A DNA stretch of 64,000 nt from CAWGAJ01 sp963820545 (GCA_963820545.1 CAWGAJ010000001.1:2108001-2172000), one strand, 5' to 3'. Counted from the stretch's first letter, positions 9,493 through 19,083 are shown. Numbers and translations are program-made. The notes: generated by a model from the letters alone, not told the origin.

Positions 9493-10353
9493 TTAGCCGG
9501 CCGCTTTGACTTGGCGTGGCAGGGGGAGTTCTTCCTCGGCCTCGGTGGTGTGGATTTTCAGCGTGGCATTTGGCGGCATGCGGCGTTCGGAGACGATGCC
9601 GCGTTTGGTCGTCGAGAGGAATTCATAAAAAAGTGCCGCCGGACCATAAGCGAACTGCGTGCGGAGAACTTCCAAAATTTCCTTCCATATCAATCCGCTG
9701 CGATAAATCACGCGATAAGCGGCCTTGAGTTGTTGAATTTTGGCCGGATCATAGCCAGCGCGGCGTAAGCCGACCTGGTTTAGCCCAACGACCAGGCTGC
9801 TCAGCCCATCAACAGTAACGTAAGGAGGCACATCCTGGCTAAGATGCGCTTGGCCACCCACCATGGCCAAGACGCCGATGCGGCAGAATTGATGCACGCC
9901 CGCCGCCCCGGATAGATATGCTCGATCGCCCACCGTAATATGTCCGGCCAGCATGACGTTATTGGTGAGAATCACATGGTTGCCGATCCGGCAGTCGTGA
10001 GCCACGTGCGCATTGACCATCAGCAGGCAATTGTCGCCGATCACCGTGGCGTGATTTTCGTCCAGTGCCCGATGGATGGTGACGTTCTCGCGGATGGTGT
10101 TGCCCGAGCCGATTACCAATTTTCCCGGGCGCTCGGGGACGTGCACGTGCTGGGGCAATCCGCCCACCACTGCTCCCTCAGATATGCGGTTATGCGATCC
10201 AAGAGTGGTTCCTTGTTTGATGACTACGCGATTTTCCAAGATACAGTCGGCGCCGATGGTCACCGCTGGTTCAATCACACAAAAAGGTCCGATTTCTACA
10301 TCTGGTCCGATCTCGGCCGACGGACTGACAACAGCAAGTGGATGGATACTCAC
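9493..10353 (-). CDS. lpxA: Acyl-ACP--UDP-N-acetylglucosamine O-acyltransferase
   Basis: First enzyme of lipid A synthesis, adding a 3-hydroxyacyl chain to UDP-GlcNAc in the cytoplasm. The 286-residue protein begins MSIHPLAVVSPSAEIG and has the left-handed beta-helix pattern of hexapeptide repeats (I-G-x-x-x-x spacing) over about residues 3-190, including the NVTIHRA and MVNAHVAHDC segments that hold the family's catalytic His. The C-terminal helical part (YRVIYRSGLIW) is present. It reads away from the thioredoxin gene and precedes araB in the same direction by 279 bases. Its presence argues for an LPS-bearing outer membrane in this organism. Confidence 0.93.
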   Translation of the reverse strand: MSIHPLAVVSPSAEIGPDVEIGPFCVIEPAVTIGADCILENRVVIKQGTTLGSHNRISEGAVVGGLPQHVHVPERPGKLVIGSGNTIRENVTIHRALDENHATVIGDNCLLMVNAHVAHDCRIGNHVILTNNVMLAGHITVGDRAYLSGAAGVHQFCRIGVLAMVGGQAHLSQDVPPYVTVDGLSSLVVGLNQVGLRRAGYDPAKIQQLKAAYRVIYRSGLIWKEILEVLRTQFAYGPAALFYEFLSTTKRGIVSERRMPPNATLKIHTTEAEEELPLPRQVKAAG

Positions 10354-10788
10354 AGAAGATACCTATGGTTATGTGACAACACTGTGTTTCTAAAAAATCT
10401 ATCGGTTATTCCGATCAAACCCGTTGGTCCGGATTAAATGGTCGTAACGGTTTTCCCAGATTTGCCAGATGTTCACCACCCTAATGGCGGCTGCGGGGGA
10501 ATACTTGCGTGTTATTGATCTGGCGACGCTTCAGGTCCAACACAAAAAAGCTCTAGTTGTTTCGTTTCAGGTGCCAGTCGCAGGCGAGCAAAGAAAATTT
10601 GAATGCACGGAATCCATACTTATGGGTGGGGCATAAGGTTGAAAAAGGAAAATAACGTCAACTTGCGATTGTGTGAAATCGACTAACTGGCGACAATGCG
10701 GCACCCTTGGCATGTGGGGTAAAAACATCGCAAGGATTGCGACCAGCTAACGTTACCCAACAAGACGAGGACCTACAGGAGGGAACCG
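10354..10788. other. Intergenic region between divergent lpxA and thioredoxin-like gene
   Basis: About 435 bases without a convincing gene. Both flanking genes are transcribed outward, so two promoters should lie here. A good ribosome binding site (GGAGGGA) precedes the ATG at 10789. No clear inverted repeat, heptad array or operator was seen. Confidence 0.5.
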
Positions 10789-12343
10789 ATGGTCTCGTTA
10801 CAAGCGGCCTTCGCGGCCTTGGTCTTCTCGGGTATCGGCCAGAGTGTCTTGTTGGATTTCTATGCCGATTGGTGCGGACCATGCCGGGCAATGGATACCA
10901 CGGTCCGAGCCCTTCAAGAAAAAGGTTATCCGGTCCAAAAGGTAAATATCGAGCAAAATCAGGCCTTGGCCGCGCAATACGGCGTGCGCAGCCTGCCATG
11001 TTTTATCATGCTCGTCGATGGCCGGGAGGTCGATCGCGTGCAAGGCGGCACGAGTTTCAGCCGGCTGGAACGGATGTGTAAACTTGCATCCACTGAACAG
11101 CCGCAAAATCAACCTCTTCCCGTGCATCAAGACTCCAATGTAGTCCCCGCCTCGTTCCAACAAATCCCAGGGGCAACGACTGTTTCCGCACAGCCTTGGT
11201 CCACAACACCCTCGCCCGGCACCTGGCCAGGTACGGTTGCCGAAGGGCACTCGGCCGTTTCGGCCCGATTCCGTCCGGAAATGGAAGCCCGCTGGATGCC
11301 AAACTCTTTGCGGCCAGCGTGCGTCTGCGCATCGAAGATCCCAATGGCAATTCCTGCGGATCGGGCACGATCATCGACGCCCGCGATGGCGAGGCCCTGA
11401 TTCTCACCTGCGGACATATTTTCCGCGATTCGCAAGGCCAAGGCAGAATCGAGGTGGACCTGTTCGGTCCTTATGCCGGTCAAAAGATTGCGGGCCGGTT
11501 GGTTTCCTTTGATCTGACCCGAGACGTGGGCCTGGTAGCCATCCGCACGCCCGGCCCGATTGCGGCCGTTCCCTTGGCTCCGCCGAATTACCGGGCTCAG
11601 AAGGGAGACAAGGTAGCCAGCGTGGGTTGTGATAACGGCAAAGAGCCGGCCGTTCGTTACAGTTACGTCACTTCGCTGGACCGCTATGCGGGACCGTCTA
11701 ATCTTCAAGTAGCCGGTCAACCCATTGAAGGCCGCAGCGGCGGCGGATTGTTTTCCGCCGACGGGCATGGTCATCGGCGTGTGCAATGCCCGCGATCCCC
11801 AGGATCAAGAGGGATTTTATGCCGCGCTGGACACCATCCGCGCAGTTGGATAAATCCGGATTGGCTTTTGTATATCAGGGGCCCCAAAGTCAGGAAGGAT
11901 TAAACCGTTCGACGCCGATGCTCTCGGGAATCAACCCGCAACAAATGGCGCCACAGATGAATCCGCAGGCACCGCGCACGGTTTTGCCCGCGGTCAATGC
12001 CCATGTTCTTGCCGAGAATATAGGACAACCGCTGAAGAACATGGAAACATCTGCAACCGGTCTGAATCCTGCGGAACAGGCCGCGATGGAGGAAATCCGC
12101 CGTCGGCTGAAAGAGGGCGCCGAGGTCGTATGCGTGATCCGTTCGCGTCACAATCCTCAATCCAAAAGCGAGGTAATTATGATCGACAAGGCCTCGCCCG
12201 AGTTCATTGAGCAACTGGCCGCCGAGGCCCAGACTCAGGAAGGCCGGCAATTGACCTCGTTGGAAGTGCCCAGCCCCCGACCACCACCAGCCTTGCAATG
12301 GCCCAGCAATGCCAACGCCAAAGGTTGGCGATCAGGACAATGA
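10789..12343 (+). CDS. Thioredoxin-trypsin-like serine protease fusion (three frame breaks)
   Basis: The N-terminal ~95 residues form a thioredoxin domain with active site WCGPC (Cys29, Cys32) and the cis-Pro segment SLPCF. A linker of ~70 residues leads to a chymotrypsin-fold domain with a complete triad: His in LTCGHIF, Asp in DLTRDVGLVAI, Ser in GRSGGGLF. A Pro/Gln-rich tail with a DUF-like C-terminal segment (EEIRRRLKEGAEVVCVIRS) follows. Reading the whole protein needs frame changes in about 11150-11260, at about 11772 (an extra G) and at about 11842 (two bases lost in a GCGC tract). ATG 10789 has a strong GGAGG site. Such fusions occur in planctomycetes; role is probably envelope protein quality control, but no clear signal peptide is visible. 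Confidence 0.75.
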
Positions 12344-12370
12344 TAGGGAATAGGGGATAGGGGATAGTCA
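12342..12370 (+). repeat. Heptad array GATAGGG-type after the protease gene
   Basis: Four near-identical 7-mers of the form GATAGGG / AATAGGG begin at the stop codon of the protease gene and run into the spacer. Purine-rich on the coding strand, as in the other post-stop arrays of the window. Confidence 0.7.
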
Positions 12371-12409
12371 GTCACCGGGCGAAGCCGGCTCTGGAAGAAA
12401 CCGTAGCGT

Positions 12410-13371
12410 CTAGTAAACATTGCTCCAGAGTCTATCCGTGATTTTGGTGGCCCCTTTCCCATGAAATCCCCAGACAGGATTGCTCGTAGTGGCAGGGTGG
12501 GGAATTCGGTATATCTGGAACTCGATCCCGGGTTGGGGATGCAGGATAAGTCGAACTTATTTGATCCAACGTAGACTGCTACACGTTCTTCATCAACCCA
12601 GATACGGAGTGCTCCCAGTTTCCGAAGTACATTTGGGACACGCGGATCACTCGGCTGAATCTCTTGGCCAAAAAGTGCAAGAATCCCGGCTGTATCAATT
12701 TCAGGGTGCTGGTTATAGGTGTAGTAGTCTTTTATTGGGCAATTATCCATTAGTTCGCAGCCTGCCGCGACAATTTCATCGGCGTGCCAGCGTGCATATT
12801 GGTACGCCGACTGTGTGCCCAACAGGGTTAGGCCAAGCACGATTACGGCTAAGATGGCACACGCATAGTGCCTCTTGTTATGCTTTTTCAAGGCAGCCAG
12901 TAGAAGAAAGGTGCCAATCGTAGCACCGATTCCTTGAGCAGGACCGAAGGCAAAGATCATCGAATAACAGATGGCAGCGATTGTGATTATGGTTAACAAC
13001 GATCGCAGGAACAATGATCGCAGTGTGATTGGTTTCGGGGCAACCGGCCGAACCACATATTCAATAATAAAAGCGAGAGCCGCAACCAGACACGCGGCAA
13101 CGCCAATTCCGAAAACCCATGTTCCCCACATCCAGAGTCCCCGGTCCCTTCGCAATGTCCCGCATAGATAATCATAGCGTTTTAAAAAAATAATGAAGGC
13201 CACTCCGCAGACCACCATCATAATGGCCACTGCCTTTCTCGCGTTATTGATGAACTTTAGATAAGCAGCTTGCGATTTGGAAATTTCTAACGACGGACCA
13301 GCTTTTGGCACCGTTTCGGGCCCGATTGATCCTTGAGGCTCGAAACATCGTTCGTCTGCGTTTTCGGCCAT
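12410..13371 (-). CDS. Planctomycete membrane protein of unknown function (one frame break)
   Basis: I do not recognise the family. About 320 residues with a soluble N-terminal ~40 residues, then four to five hydrophobic segments between about residues 45 and 185 (AIMMVVCGVAFIIF, WVFGIGVAACLVAALAFIIEYVV, LLTIITIAAICYSMIFAFG and following), then a soluble C-terminal half with the segments YYTYNQHPEIDTAG and RIWVDEERVAVYVG. The raw frame runs on to 12235 into repeat sequence, but switching frame at about 12530 (CCCGGG) gives a sensible end, IPHPATTSNPVWGFHGKG, with a stop at 12410. That end also removes an overlap with the preceding convergent gene. Probably a structural or signalling membrane protein; no catalytic motif seen. 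Confidence 0.6.
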
Positions 13372-13432
13372 GGCTCAGCCTATAGTCCAATAGACTTAAC
13401 TCTATAGTAATAAGTCTACAGTCTCAAACCTT

Positions 13433-14403
13433 TTAAATATCTGTTGTCAGTCGATCGAAAAATTCGATGTAGCAGTCGCGTTTTTCGTTGTTGCTCGCGC
13501 GGCCATGGCGCTGCGGGGGTGCTCATTAAGCTGTCCGGTGATGTTGTATTGTACGAACGGCCCCCATTCCACCTCCCGGCTCAGCGGGAGCAGATGATCT
13601 TGAATCACTTGGTAAATGGGCCGAATCTTGAACTTGGGATTTCGCAGGAAACCGATCAGCAGTTCCATGGGGCAATTGCCCGCTCCGCGGCCCAGGCCGG
13701 CCATCGAGGCGTCGATGCGATTGGCGCCGTGGATGATCGCTTCGATGCTGTTGGCAAAGCCCAACTGCTGGTTGTTATGGGCGTGGATGCCCACCTGTTT
13801 TCCCGCCGGCTTGCAGTATTCCAGATATTTTTTCACCAACAATTCCACCTGCTCGGCGTACATCGCCCCATAGCTGTCGACGACCACGATCACGTCGGCC
13901 GGCGAAGTAATCAATACCTCCAGGACCTGGTCGATTTCCTGTTCCTTCACGGTGGTCACGGCCATTAAATTGGCCGATACTTCATAGCCTTTGTCTTTGG
14001 CGTCCTTGATCATGTCCACCGCTTCGGAGACCTGATTGGCGTAAAAGGCTACGCGGATCATGTCCAATACGCTGTCTTTTTTATGGAGCACGTCGTTGCG
14101 CCAGTCGGCCTTGCCAGCATCGATCATGGCCGTCAGTTTCAAGGGCGTGGGATTGTCGCCCACCACGCGGCGGATGTCTTCTTCCCGGCAAAACTTCCAG
14201 GCGCCGAACTTGTCTTGGGCGATGACCTTGCTGTCGGCTTTATAACCGACTTCCATGTAGTCGATGCCGGACTCGACGCAGGCCTTGTAAATCGCCCCCA
14301 CAAAACCGTCCTCAAAGGCATGATCGTTTACCAAGCCGCCGTCGCGGATGGTGCAGTCCAATACCTTCAGTTCCGGCCGATACGTAATCCACGGGGCAGT
14401 CAC
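13433..14403 (-). CDS. DRE-TIM aldolase (HMGL-like / 4-hydroxy-2-oxovalerate aldolase family)
   Basis: A TIM-barrel metallolyase with the family signature KVLDCTIRDGGLVND (residues 13-27, the D-R/C-x-x-R-D-G metal and substrate segment) and the second metal site HAHNNQQLGFANS. VVVDSYGAMYAEQ precedes it as in oxovalerate aldolases. The ORF as written ends at 13447, but the -1 frame from a CGCGCG tract at about 13493 continues into NNEKRDCYIEFFDRL and stops at 13433, matching the usual tail of the family, so one base is probably missing. The exact substrate is unknown; stand-alone genes like this are common in planctomycetes. It is transcribed toward the membrane protein gene. Confidence 0.82.
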
Positions 14404-14409
14404 GGCAGT

Positions 14410-14442
14410 CTCCTTGATTCTTCGCTTGGCTCAGAATGACAT
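14410..14442. repeat. Dispersed repeat GATTCTTCGCT...CAGAATGAC
   Basis: A short imperfect palindrome reading GATTCTTCGCTTGGC then TCAGAATGAC lies upstream of the aldolase gene. A second, better copy (with CTGCGCTCAG centre) is at 29053-29081 beside leuB. It is one of several dispersed repeat families in the spacers here. Confidence 0.55.
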
Positions 14443-14644
14443 TTAAGACAGACATAAAAAGCATAACGTTTTCCAAACAATCAATTCTGGTTGCGCAATA
14501 AGAACCTGTCAACTGAATACGCCCCCTTCTTGTGTGGGGGATCGTTGAGACCGTTGCAATAAGCCGATCCTGTGGATATTGTGGGAGATTAGAGAACGTT
14601 ACCCAATGGATTCAAGGTTCGGGATTTAGGTAGAATTGAAATTC

Positions 14645-14668
14645 TGATCCCCGGCCCCTGATCCCTAT
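14645..14668 (+). repeat. Heptad array CTGATCC-type before fumC
   Basis: Three to four 7-mers (CTGATCC, CCGGCCC, CTGATCC) lie 50 bases before the fumC start. Pyrimidine-rich on the coding strand, the polarity seen before other start codons in the window. Confidence 0.6.
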
Positions 14669-14670
14669 CG

Positions 14671-14699
14671 TTGTGGCGACAGTTGAACTGTCGCCACAA
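14671..14699. repeat. Palindrome directly upstream of fumC
   Basis: Inverted repeat with arms TTGTGGCGACAGTT and AACTGTCGCCACAA. It falls within a possible 14-codon upstream extension of fumC, which is why the later ATG at 14715 is preferred as start. Confidence 0.75.
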
Positions 14700-14714
14700 C
14701 AACCAAGGTGTATT

Positions 14715-16169
14715 ATGTCAGAATTCCGCATCGAGCGCGACTCCATGGGCGAGGTCCGCTTGCCCGCCAAGGCCTATTACGGCGCACAAACCCAACGCGC
14801 AGTCGATAATTTTCCCATTTCAGGCCGAACCCTGCCCAAGGAACTGATCCATGCCCTGGGATTGGTAAAATTCGCCGCGGCCATGGTCAATCGCGATTTA
14901 GGCAAACTGGGGGACTGTCCCAATTTTCGCCACAGCGAAAATGGGACTGTCCCCTTCTCTCCTCTTAATGCCCAACAGGTCGAAGCACTGCTTACGGCCT
15001 GCCGCGAAGTGGCCGACGGGCGTTTTGACGATCAATTTCCCGTGGATATCTACCAAACCGGCTCGGGCACGTCGAGCAACATGAACGCCAACGAGGTAAT
15101 CGCCAATCGGGCAATAGAAATTTCGGGTGGCGACCGGTTCAGTCCGCAAAAGACGATCCATCCGAACGACCACGTGAACATGGGCCAGAGCAGCAACGAC
15201 GTCTTTCCCACCGCTATTCACGTGGCCGTGGCTAAGGCCATCCGCGAGGAGTTGGCGCCGGCCTTGATAAACTGCGCCCGGATATTAAGCGAGAAGGCCG
15301 CACAATGGCGGGACATTCTTAAAATCGGCCGCACACACCTGGCCGATGCCACGCCGCTTAGTTTGGGTCAAGAGGTAAGCGGATTTGCCCGGCAACTGGA
15401 ACTTTCCATAAGCCGGGCGGCGGCGGCAGAGGAGGCGATTTTAGAACTTCCCATCGGCGGCACGGCCGTGGGCACGGGCATCAATACGCATCCCGAGTTC
15501 GGCTCGCGCGTATGCGAAGTGCTTTCAAGGCACACCGGCATTCCCTTTACCGAGGCAGTCAATCATTTTGAGGCCAACGCCCAACGCGACGGGCTGGTGG
15601 AATGTCACAGCCAACTGAAGACCATCGCCGTGACGCTCTTTAACGTGGCCAATAACATTCGCTGGCTGGCCTCCGGGCCGCGCTCGGGTTTCCACGAAAT
15701 CAAGCTGCCGGAACTGCAACCGGGCAGCTCGATCATGCCCGGCAAGGTCAATCCCGTACTCTGTGAAAGCGTAATGCAAGTGGCGGCGCGGGTGATCGGC
15801 AACGATCAGACCATCACGGTTTGCGGTCTCTCCGGCGGGCAATTTCAGCTAAACGTAATGATGCCGGTGATGGCCGACGCGGCATTGGAAAGCGTGCGCC
15901 TGATGTCCGATGCGGTCCAGGCATTCACTAAGTTATGCCTCTCAGGCATGGAAGCCAACGCCGAGGCATGTCAGGCGGCCGTGGAGAACAGTCTTTCCTT
16001 GGTAACGGCCTTAAATCCACTGATCGGATACGAACAAGCCGCTCAATTGGCCAAGGAGGCCTTCCAAAGCGGCAAAACCATCCGCCAACTCTGTCTGGAA
16101 AAGCAAATTCTGCCGGAAGATAAGCTCAACGAGGCCCTGGATCCTTGGCGTATGACCCGGCCCGAATAA
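14715..16169 (+). CDS. fumC: Class II fumarate hydratase with an in-frame palindromic insert
   Basis: Hydrates fumarate to L-malate in the TCA cycle; homotetrameric, cofactor-free. Family blocks are visible: TGSGTSSNMNANEV, NDHVNMGQSSND, GRTHLADATPLSLGQE and the SSIMPGKVNPV signature loop, all intact. Start ATG 14715 gives the normal beginning FRIERDSMGEVRLP; the longer TTG/ATG extension is encoded by a palindrome. Codons 66-80 (14910-14954) are a 45-base inverted repeat that adds about 15-17 residues (GDCPNFRHSENGTV) between the DLGKL helix and QQVEALL, a place where relatives have a short loop. The frame is kept, so the enzyme is probably functional. Confidence 0.94.
   Translation: MSEFRIERDSMGEVRLPAKAYYGAQTQRAVDNFPISGRTLPKELIHALGLVKFAAAMVNRDLGKLGDCPNFRHSENGTVPFSPLNAQQVEALLTACREVADGRFDDQFPVDIYQTGSGTSSNMNANEVIANRAIEISGGDRFSPQKTIHPNDHVNMGQSSNDVFPTAIHVAVAKAIREELAPALINCARILSEKAAQWRDILKIGRTHLADATPLSLGQEVSGFARQLELSISRAAAAEEAILELPIGGTAVGTGINTHPEFGSRVCEVLSRHTGIPFTEAVNHFEANAQRDGLVECHSQLKTIAVTLFNVANNIRWLASGPRSGFHEIKLPELQPGSSIMPGKVNPVLCESVMQVAARVIGNDQTITVCGLSGGQFQLNVMMPVMADAALESVRLMSDAVQAFTKLCLSGMEANAEACQAAVENSLSLVTALNPLIGYEQAAQLAKEAFQSGKTIRQLCLEKQILPEDKLNEALDPWRMTRPE
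14910..14954. repeat. In-frame palindromic element inside fumC
   Basis: Arms of about 20 bases (GGGGACTGTCCCAATTTTCGC against GCGAAAATGGGACTGTCCCC) flank a 4-base loop; total 45 bases, exactly 15 codons. Each arm contains the nested palindrome GGGACTGTCCC. It lies in a surface-loop position of the enzyme. Confidence 0.85.
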
Positions 16170-16180
16170 GGAATAGCGTA

Positions 16181-16215
16181 AACTCAGAACGAAGAAGTCA
16201 GAACGCAGAACTAAT
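16181..16215 (+). repeat. Heptad array AAGTCAG/AACGCAG-type after fumC
   Basis: Five consecutive 7-mers (AACTCAG, AACGAAG, AAGTCAG, AACGCAG, AACTAAT) begin 11 bases after the fumC stop. The same family recurs at 32034-32075, 40821-40845 and 43864-43884. Confidence 0.75.
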
Positions 16216-16298
16216 AAAAAACCAATTCAGTTCTGTGTGTTGCGTTTACCGATATTCTGGTTAGTAATGTCAGGATGCGGAATGTTAAATCAAGCCAC

Positions 16299-16322
16299 GC
16301 CCACGGGTTGCAACCCGTGGGC
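16299..16322. repeat. Palindrome GCCCACGGG-TTGCAA-type
   Basis: Perfect 24-base inverted repeat centred on GGGTTGCAACCC with GCCC/GGGC ends, in the spacer between convergent fumC and the GYD gene. A sister with centre GGGGTTGCAACCCC lies at 31063-31088. It could act as a transcription end signal for either gene. Confidence 0.75.
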
Positions 16323-16375
16323 TTAAAGACATTTATCTGAGAGCCAATATCCTTCCAAATTCCCTGACCTCTATG

Positions 16376-16660
16376 CTACTCTCCGGCCATTAGTTTGTCG
16401 AACACGTCGACCGGCACGGCGGGCGAAGTGGTAAAACCGATGCCCGTCAGTTTTGATAATGCCACCGAGGCTTTCATGGCCTCTTTTACGCCGGGAAAAT
16501 CTATTACCAGCAACAAGTCGTTACTGCCCAGCATGGCGTACATCAATTGCACTTCTCCCTTGTGCTTTTTGATCAGTGCCAGGGCATCCTTGGTTCGCTT
16601 TGCACTCAGATCGGCCAAGGCCTGGGGGGTGTATTTGCCCAACATCACGAAAGTGGCCAT
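16376..16660 (-). CDS. GYD domain protein
   Basis: A 94-residue protein matching the small GYD family (MATFVMLGKYTPQAL, then AMLGSNDLLLVIDFPG and FTTSPAVPVDVFDKL). The fold is a ferredoxin-like alpha/beta dimer; function is not known in any organism. Complete and of normal size. It converges on fumC and is divergent from the chorismate-using synthase at 16864, with which it may share the 200-base upstream region. Confidence 0.82.
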   Translation of the reverse strand: MATFVMLGKYTPQALADLSAKRTKDALALIKKHKGEVQLMYAMLGSNDLLLVIDFPGVKEAMKASVALSKLTGIGFTTSPAVPVDVFDKLMAGE

Positions 16661-16863
16661 GATTCGGCCTCCTTGTAGAAAAGGTGAATAGGTTTTTTAC
16701 AGATGTCATTTATCGAGCGTAAATAGTGTCCTGTCAAGAGACCTGGGATGATCCTCACAGGCTATCCACCGGCCGCAAGCGGCCAGGCTAACCAAGATAC
16801 CAGTAACCGGTTGAAGAATTTATGTTGAAATGGCTGGTGGATTAGACACTTCGCTCTTACAAT

Positions 16864-18542
16864 TTGCTTGTGAAAAATACTCCGCCCCGAATACTGTCGG
16901 TTTATTACCATATACTCGATGAGTTGCCTTTGCGCCTGCCGTTTTGGCGATATTTTGAACTTTATCGCGATGCTTCTTATTCATTCTTGCTTGATAGTGC
17001 TAAAGAGTCCGAGCGGCTCGGGCAATATTCGTTTATGGGCGGCGATCCCACGTTGGTTTATCGCGTAAAAGGTGTCAGGAACCGTTTGCCGCAAAGTGGC
17101 CCGCGACCAACCTTCGGTCGGTGCCCGGCTTCGCAAAAACGGTTCCTGACACCTTTTACTGCGCAGCCTACAGAAAAGGCGATTATCGAAGTCATCGAAC
17201 TGGTCGATTACAGCGGTCAGCGTTTAGAAAAGCCGATTTTTAATAGGCGAACCGCCCTGCCCTTCGATGATCTGCGTCAGTTATTGGTTGCCCATCGAGT
17301 TGATTACTGCCAATATGTCGATCATCCGGTTCCGTTTCTTTCCGGCGCCGTGGGCTATTTTGGATACGAGTCGGGCTACTTCATCGAAGAATTGCCCGAC
17401 CACGGCACAGATGATCTTGCCTTGCCGGATATCTATTTGATGTTTGTCTCCACTGTTTTGGCCCATTGCCATCGCACCGGCAGATCGTATTTGTCGATCC
17501 TCGGCCGGGGCGAGGACGAAAAGGCGGCGCGCCGCCAGGCCGAAATCCAAAGAGAAAACATACTCTCCCGGATCGCCGGTTTCGAATCCGACACGAGAGG
17601 TTGTAGGACGGAATTGGATTCAGTCCCGGACGGATTCCCGAACGGAATATCGGACTTATTACAAATCCGTCCTACAGGTATTCATTATTCTGGCCTAGAT
17701 TTTCCCTTCGAGATTCAGGATCACTTTGACAAGGCTGACTATTGTCGTGCAATCAAAACCATAAAGGAACACATCTCCGCGGGCGACGTGTATCAAGTTT
17801 GCCTGACGCGGCGCCTGGATACTCCGCTTATCGGCGGTGCGGCGTGGGATTTGTATAAGGAACTACGACAAATTAATCCTGCGCCCTTTGCCGCCTTTTT
17901 GAATTTTCCGGAAGTGCAAGTGGTTTCTTCGTCGCCGGAAAGGTTTCTGCGCTTAGGGCCGGATGGCATGGCCGAAAGCCGGCCGATCAAAGGCACTCGG
18001 CCGCGCGGCGCCACGCCGGCGGAGGACGATCGGCTGCGGGACGAATTGCGGGCCTCGGCCAAGGATCGCGCCGAGAACGTGATGATCGTCGACCTGGTGC
18101 GCAACGACTTCGGCCGCGTGTGTGCCTACCGCAGCGTCGAGGTGCCCGAGTTCCTGGCGATTGAGGACTATGCCACCGTGTTCCAGATGGTTTCCACGAT
18201 TTGCGGCAGGCTGGCCGAGGGACGAGACTCTCTGGACCTGATACAAGCGTGTTTTCCCGGCGGTTCCATGACCGGCGCCAGAAGATCGAGGCCATGAAAA
18301 TCATCGACCGTCTGGAACCTGTTAAACGCGGCATCTATTCCGGCGCCATTGGTTATCTGGATTTTGCCGGACACATGGATTTAAGTATCGTGATTCGTAC
18401 GATTGTAGTCACCGGCGGCCGCTGCTACTTTCACATGGGCGGGGGCATTGTGGCCGATTCCGATCCCCTGGCGGAATACCAAGAAACCCAAGACAAAGCC
18501 CGAGCGCTTATCGAGGCCCTCATAAACCTGAAAGCAAGATAG
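16864..18542 (+). CDS. pabB: Aminodeoxychorismate/anthranilate synthase component I (one frame break, two palindromic inserts)
   Basis: Chorismate-binding enzyme making aminodeoxychorismate (folate) or anthranilate (tryptophan). N-terminal ELPLRLPFWRYFELYRDASYSFLLDS and VGYFGYESGYF blocks fit the TrpE/PabB N-domain; the C-terminal catalytic blocks include SSSPERFLRL, SRPIKGTRPRG, DLVRNDFGRVC and GGSMTGA...KIEAMKIIDRLEP. One C is missing at about 18278 (GCGCC before AGAAG), splitting the frame after TGA; the second part ends at 18542. Two palindromic elements are embedded in frame at 17065-17159 and 17602-17676. The start is TTG 16864 or GTG 16870. PabB is preferred to TrpE because no trp genes adjoin, but this is not decisive. 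Confidence 0.85.
17065..17159. repeat. In-frame palindromic element 1 inside pabB
   Basis: Arms GTAAAAGGTGTCAGGAACCG and CGGTTCCTGACACCTTTTAC bracket about 95 bases with an inner hairpin (CGACCAACC / GGTCGGTGC region). It encodes residues about 68-99 in the chorismate synthase N-domain, between YRVKG and the AIIEVIELVDY block, without breaking the frame. Confidence 0.85.
17602..17676. repeat. In-frame palindromic element 2 inside pabB
   Basis: Arms TGTAGGACGGAATT and AAATCCGTCCTACA enclose 75 bases (25 codons) with an internal CGGACGGATTCCCG segment. It encodes residues about 247-271 in the linker between the N-domain and the catalytic QDHFDKADYCRAI block, again in frame. Confidence 0.85.
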
Positions 18543-18550
18543 CGCCGCCG

Positions 18551-19083
18551 TTAATAAGACTTTTGCACGGGTTGGAAGGGCTGGCCGTTGCGCAGCGACA
18601 TCATCCCCACCAAACGCAGCACGTCTTGCATTGGCGCGTGAGCGTTCCAGCGGGAGCGATCCCAAGGTACGGCGTAGGCGGCAATTTTGCCGGTGGTCGT
18701 TTCCGCCACGTAAACCACCGACGAGCCGCCATACGACCGATATCCTCCCCCCTTAATTCGACCAGTCCGCTAACCATGAGGAAATGAGGATTCTTGTTTG
18801 GATCAACCTGCAAGTCTTTCAACACGTTATAGCGAAACAATCCCGTGAAACCGCCCGTGGTTTTGCCCAGCACGGCGGCAAGCAAATCGCCGGTCAGGCA
18901 ATCGAGGACGAAAACCGCCTCCACGTCGCTGTCGAGCAATCCGGTGGCGATGATATAGGTCTCGGTGCGATCGGTTGCCACGGCGTGCAAGGGGGTGTGC
19001 GGCAGATATCCGCCCAGGCAGAGACCTATCAATAAGGTAAGAGCGGGCAATAAAATACGGCGGTGGGAAAAAACAGACTTCAT
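18551..19083 (-). CDS. Small exported/membrane-anchored protein, planctomycete type (one frame break)
   Basis: Family not named. An N-terminal hydrophobic segment (LLPALTLLIGLCLGGYL, residues 13-29) looks like a signal peptide or anchor; the rest is soluble. Conserved-looking parts are YIIATGLLDSDVEAVFVLDCLTG and, after correcting a G-run (six G, seven expected) at about 18735, VVYVAETTTGKIAAYAVPWDR and MQDVLRLVGMMSLRNG up to a stop at 18551. The uncorrected ORF ends at 18601 with an implausible Arg/Trp/Cys-rich tail, which supports the correction. Convergent with pabB. Probably envelope-located; function unknown. Confidence 0.7.

Noticed and set aside
12235..12409. C-terminal extension of the membrane protein gene to 12235
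   Set aside because: It runs through heptad repeats and the end of the neighbouring gene; a frame correction near 12530 gives a better end at 12410.
14673..14714. Earlier fumC start
   Set aside because: The added codons are a palindromic repeat, and ATG 14715 gives the normal FumC N-terminus.
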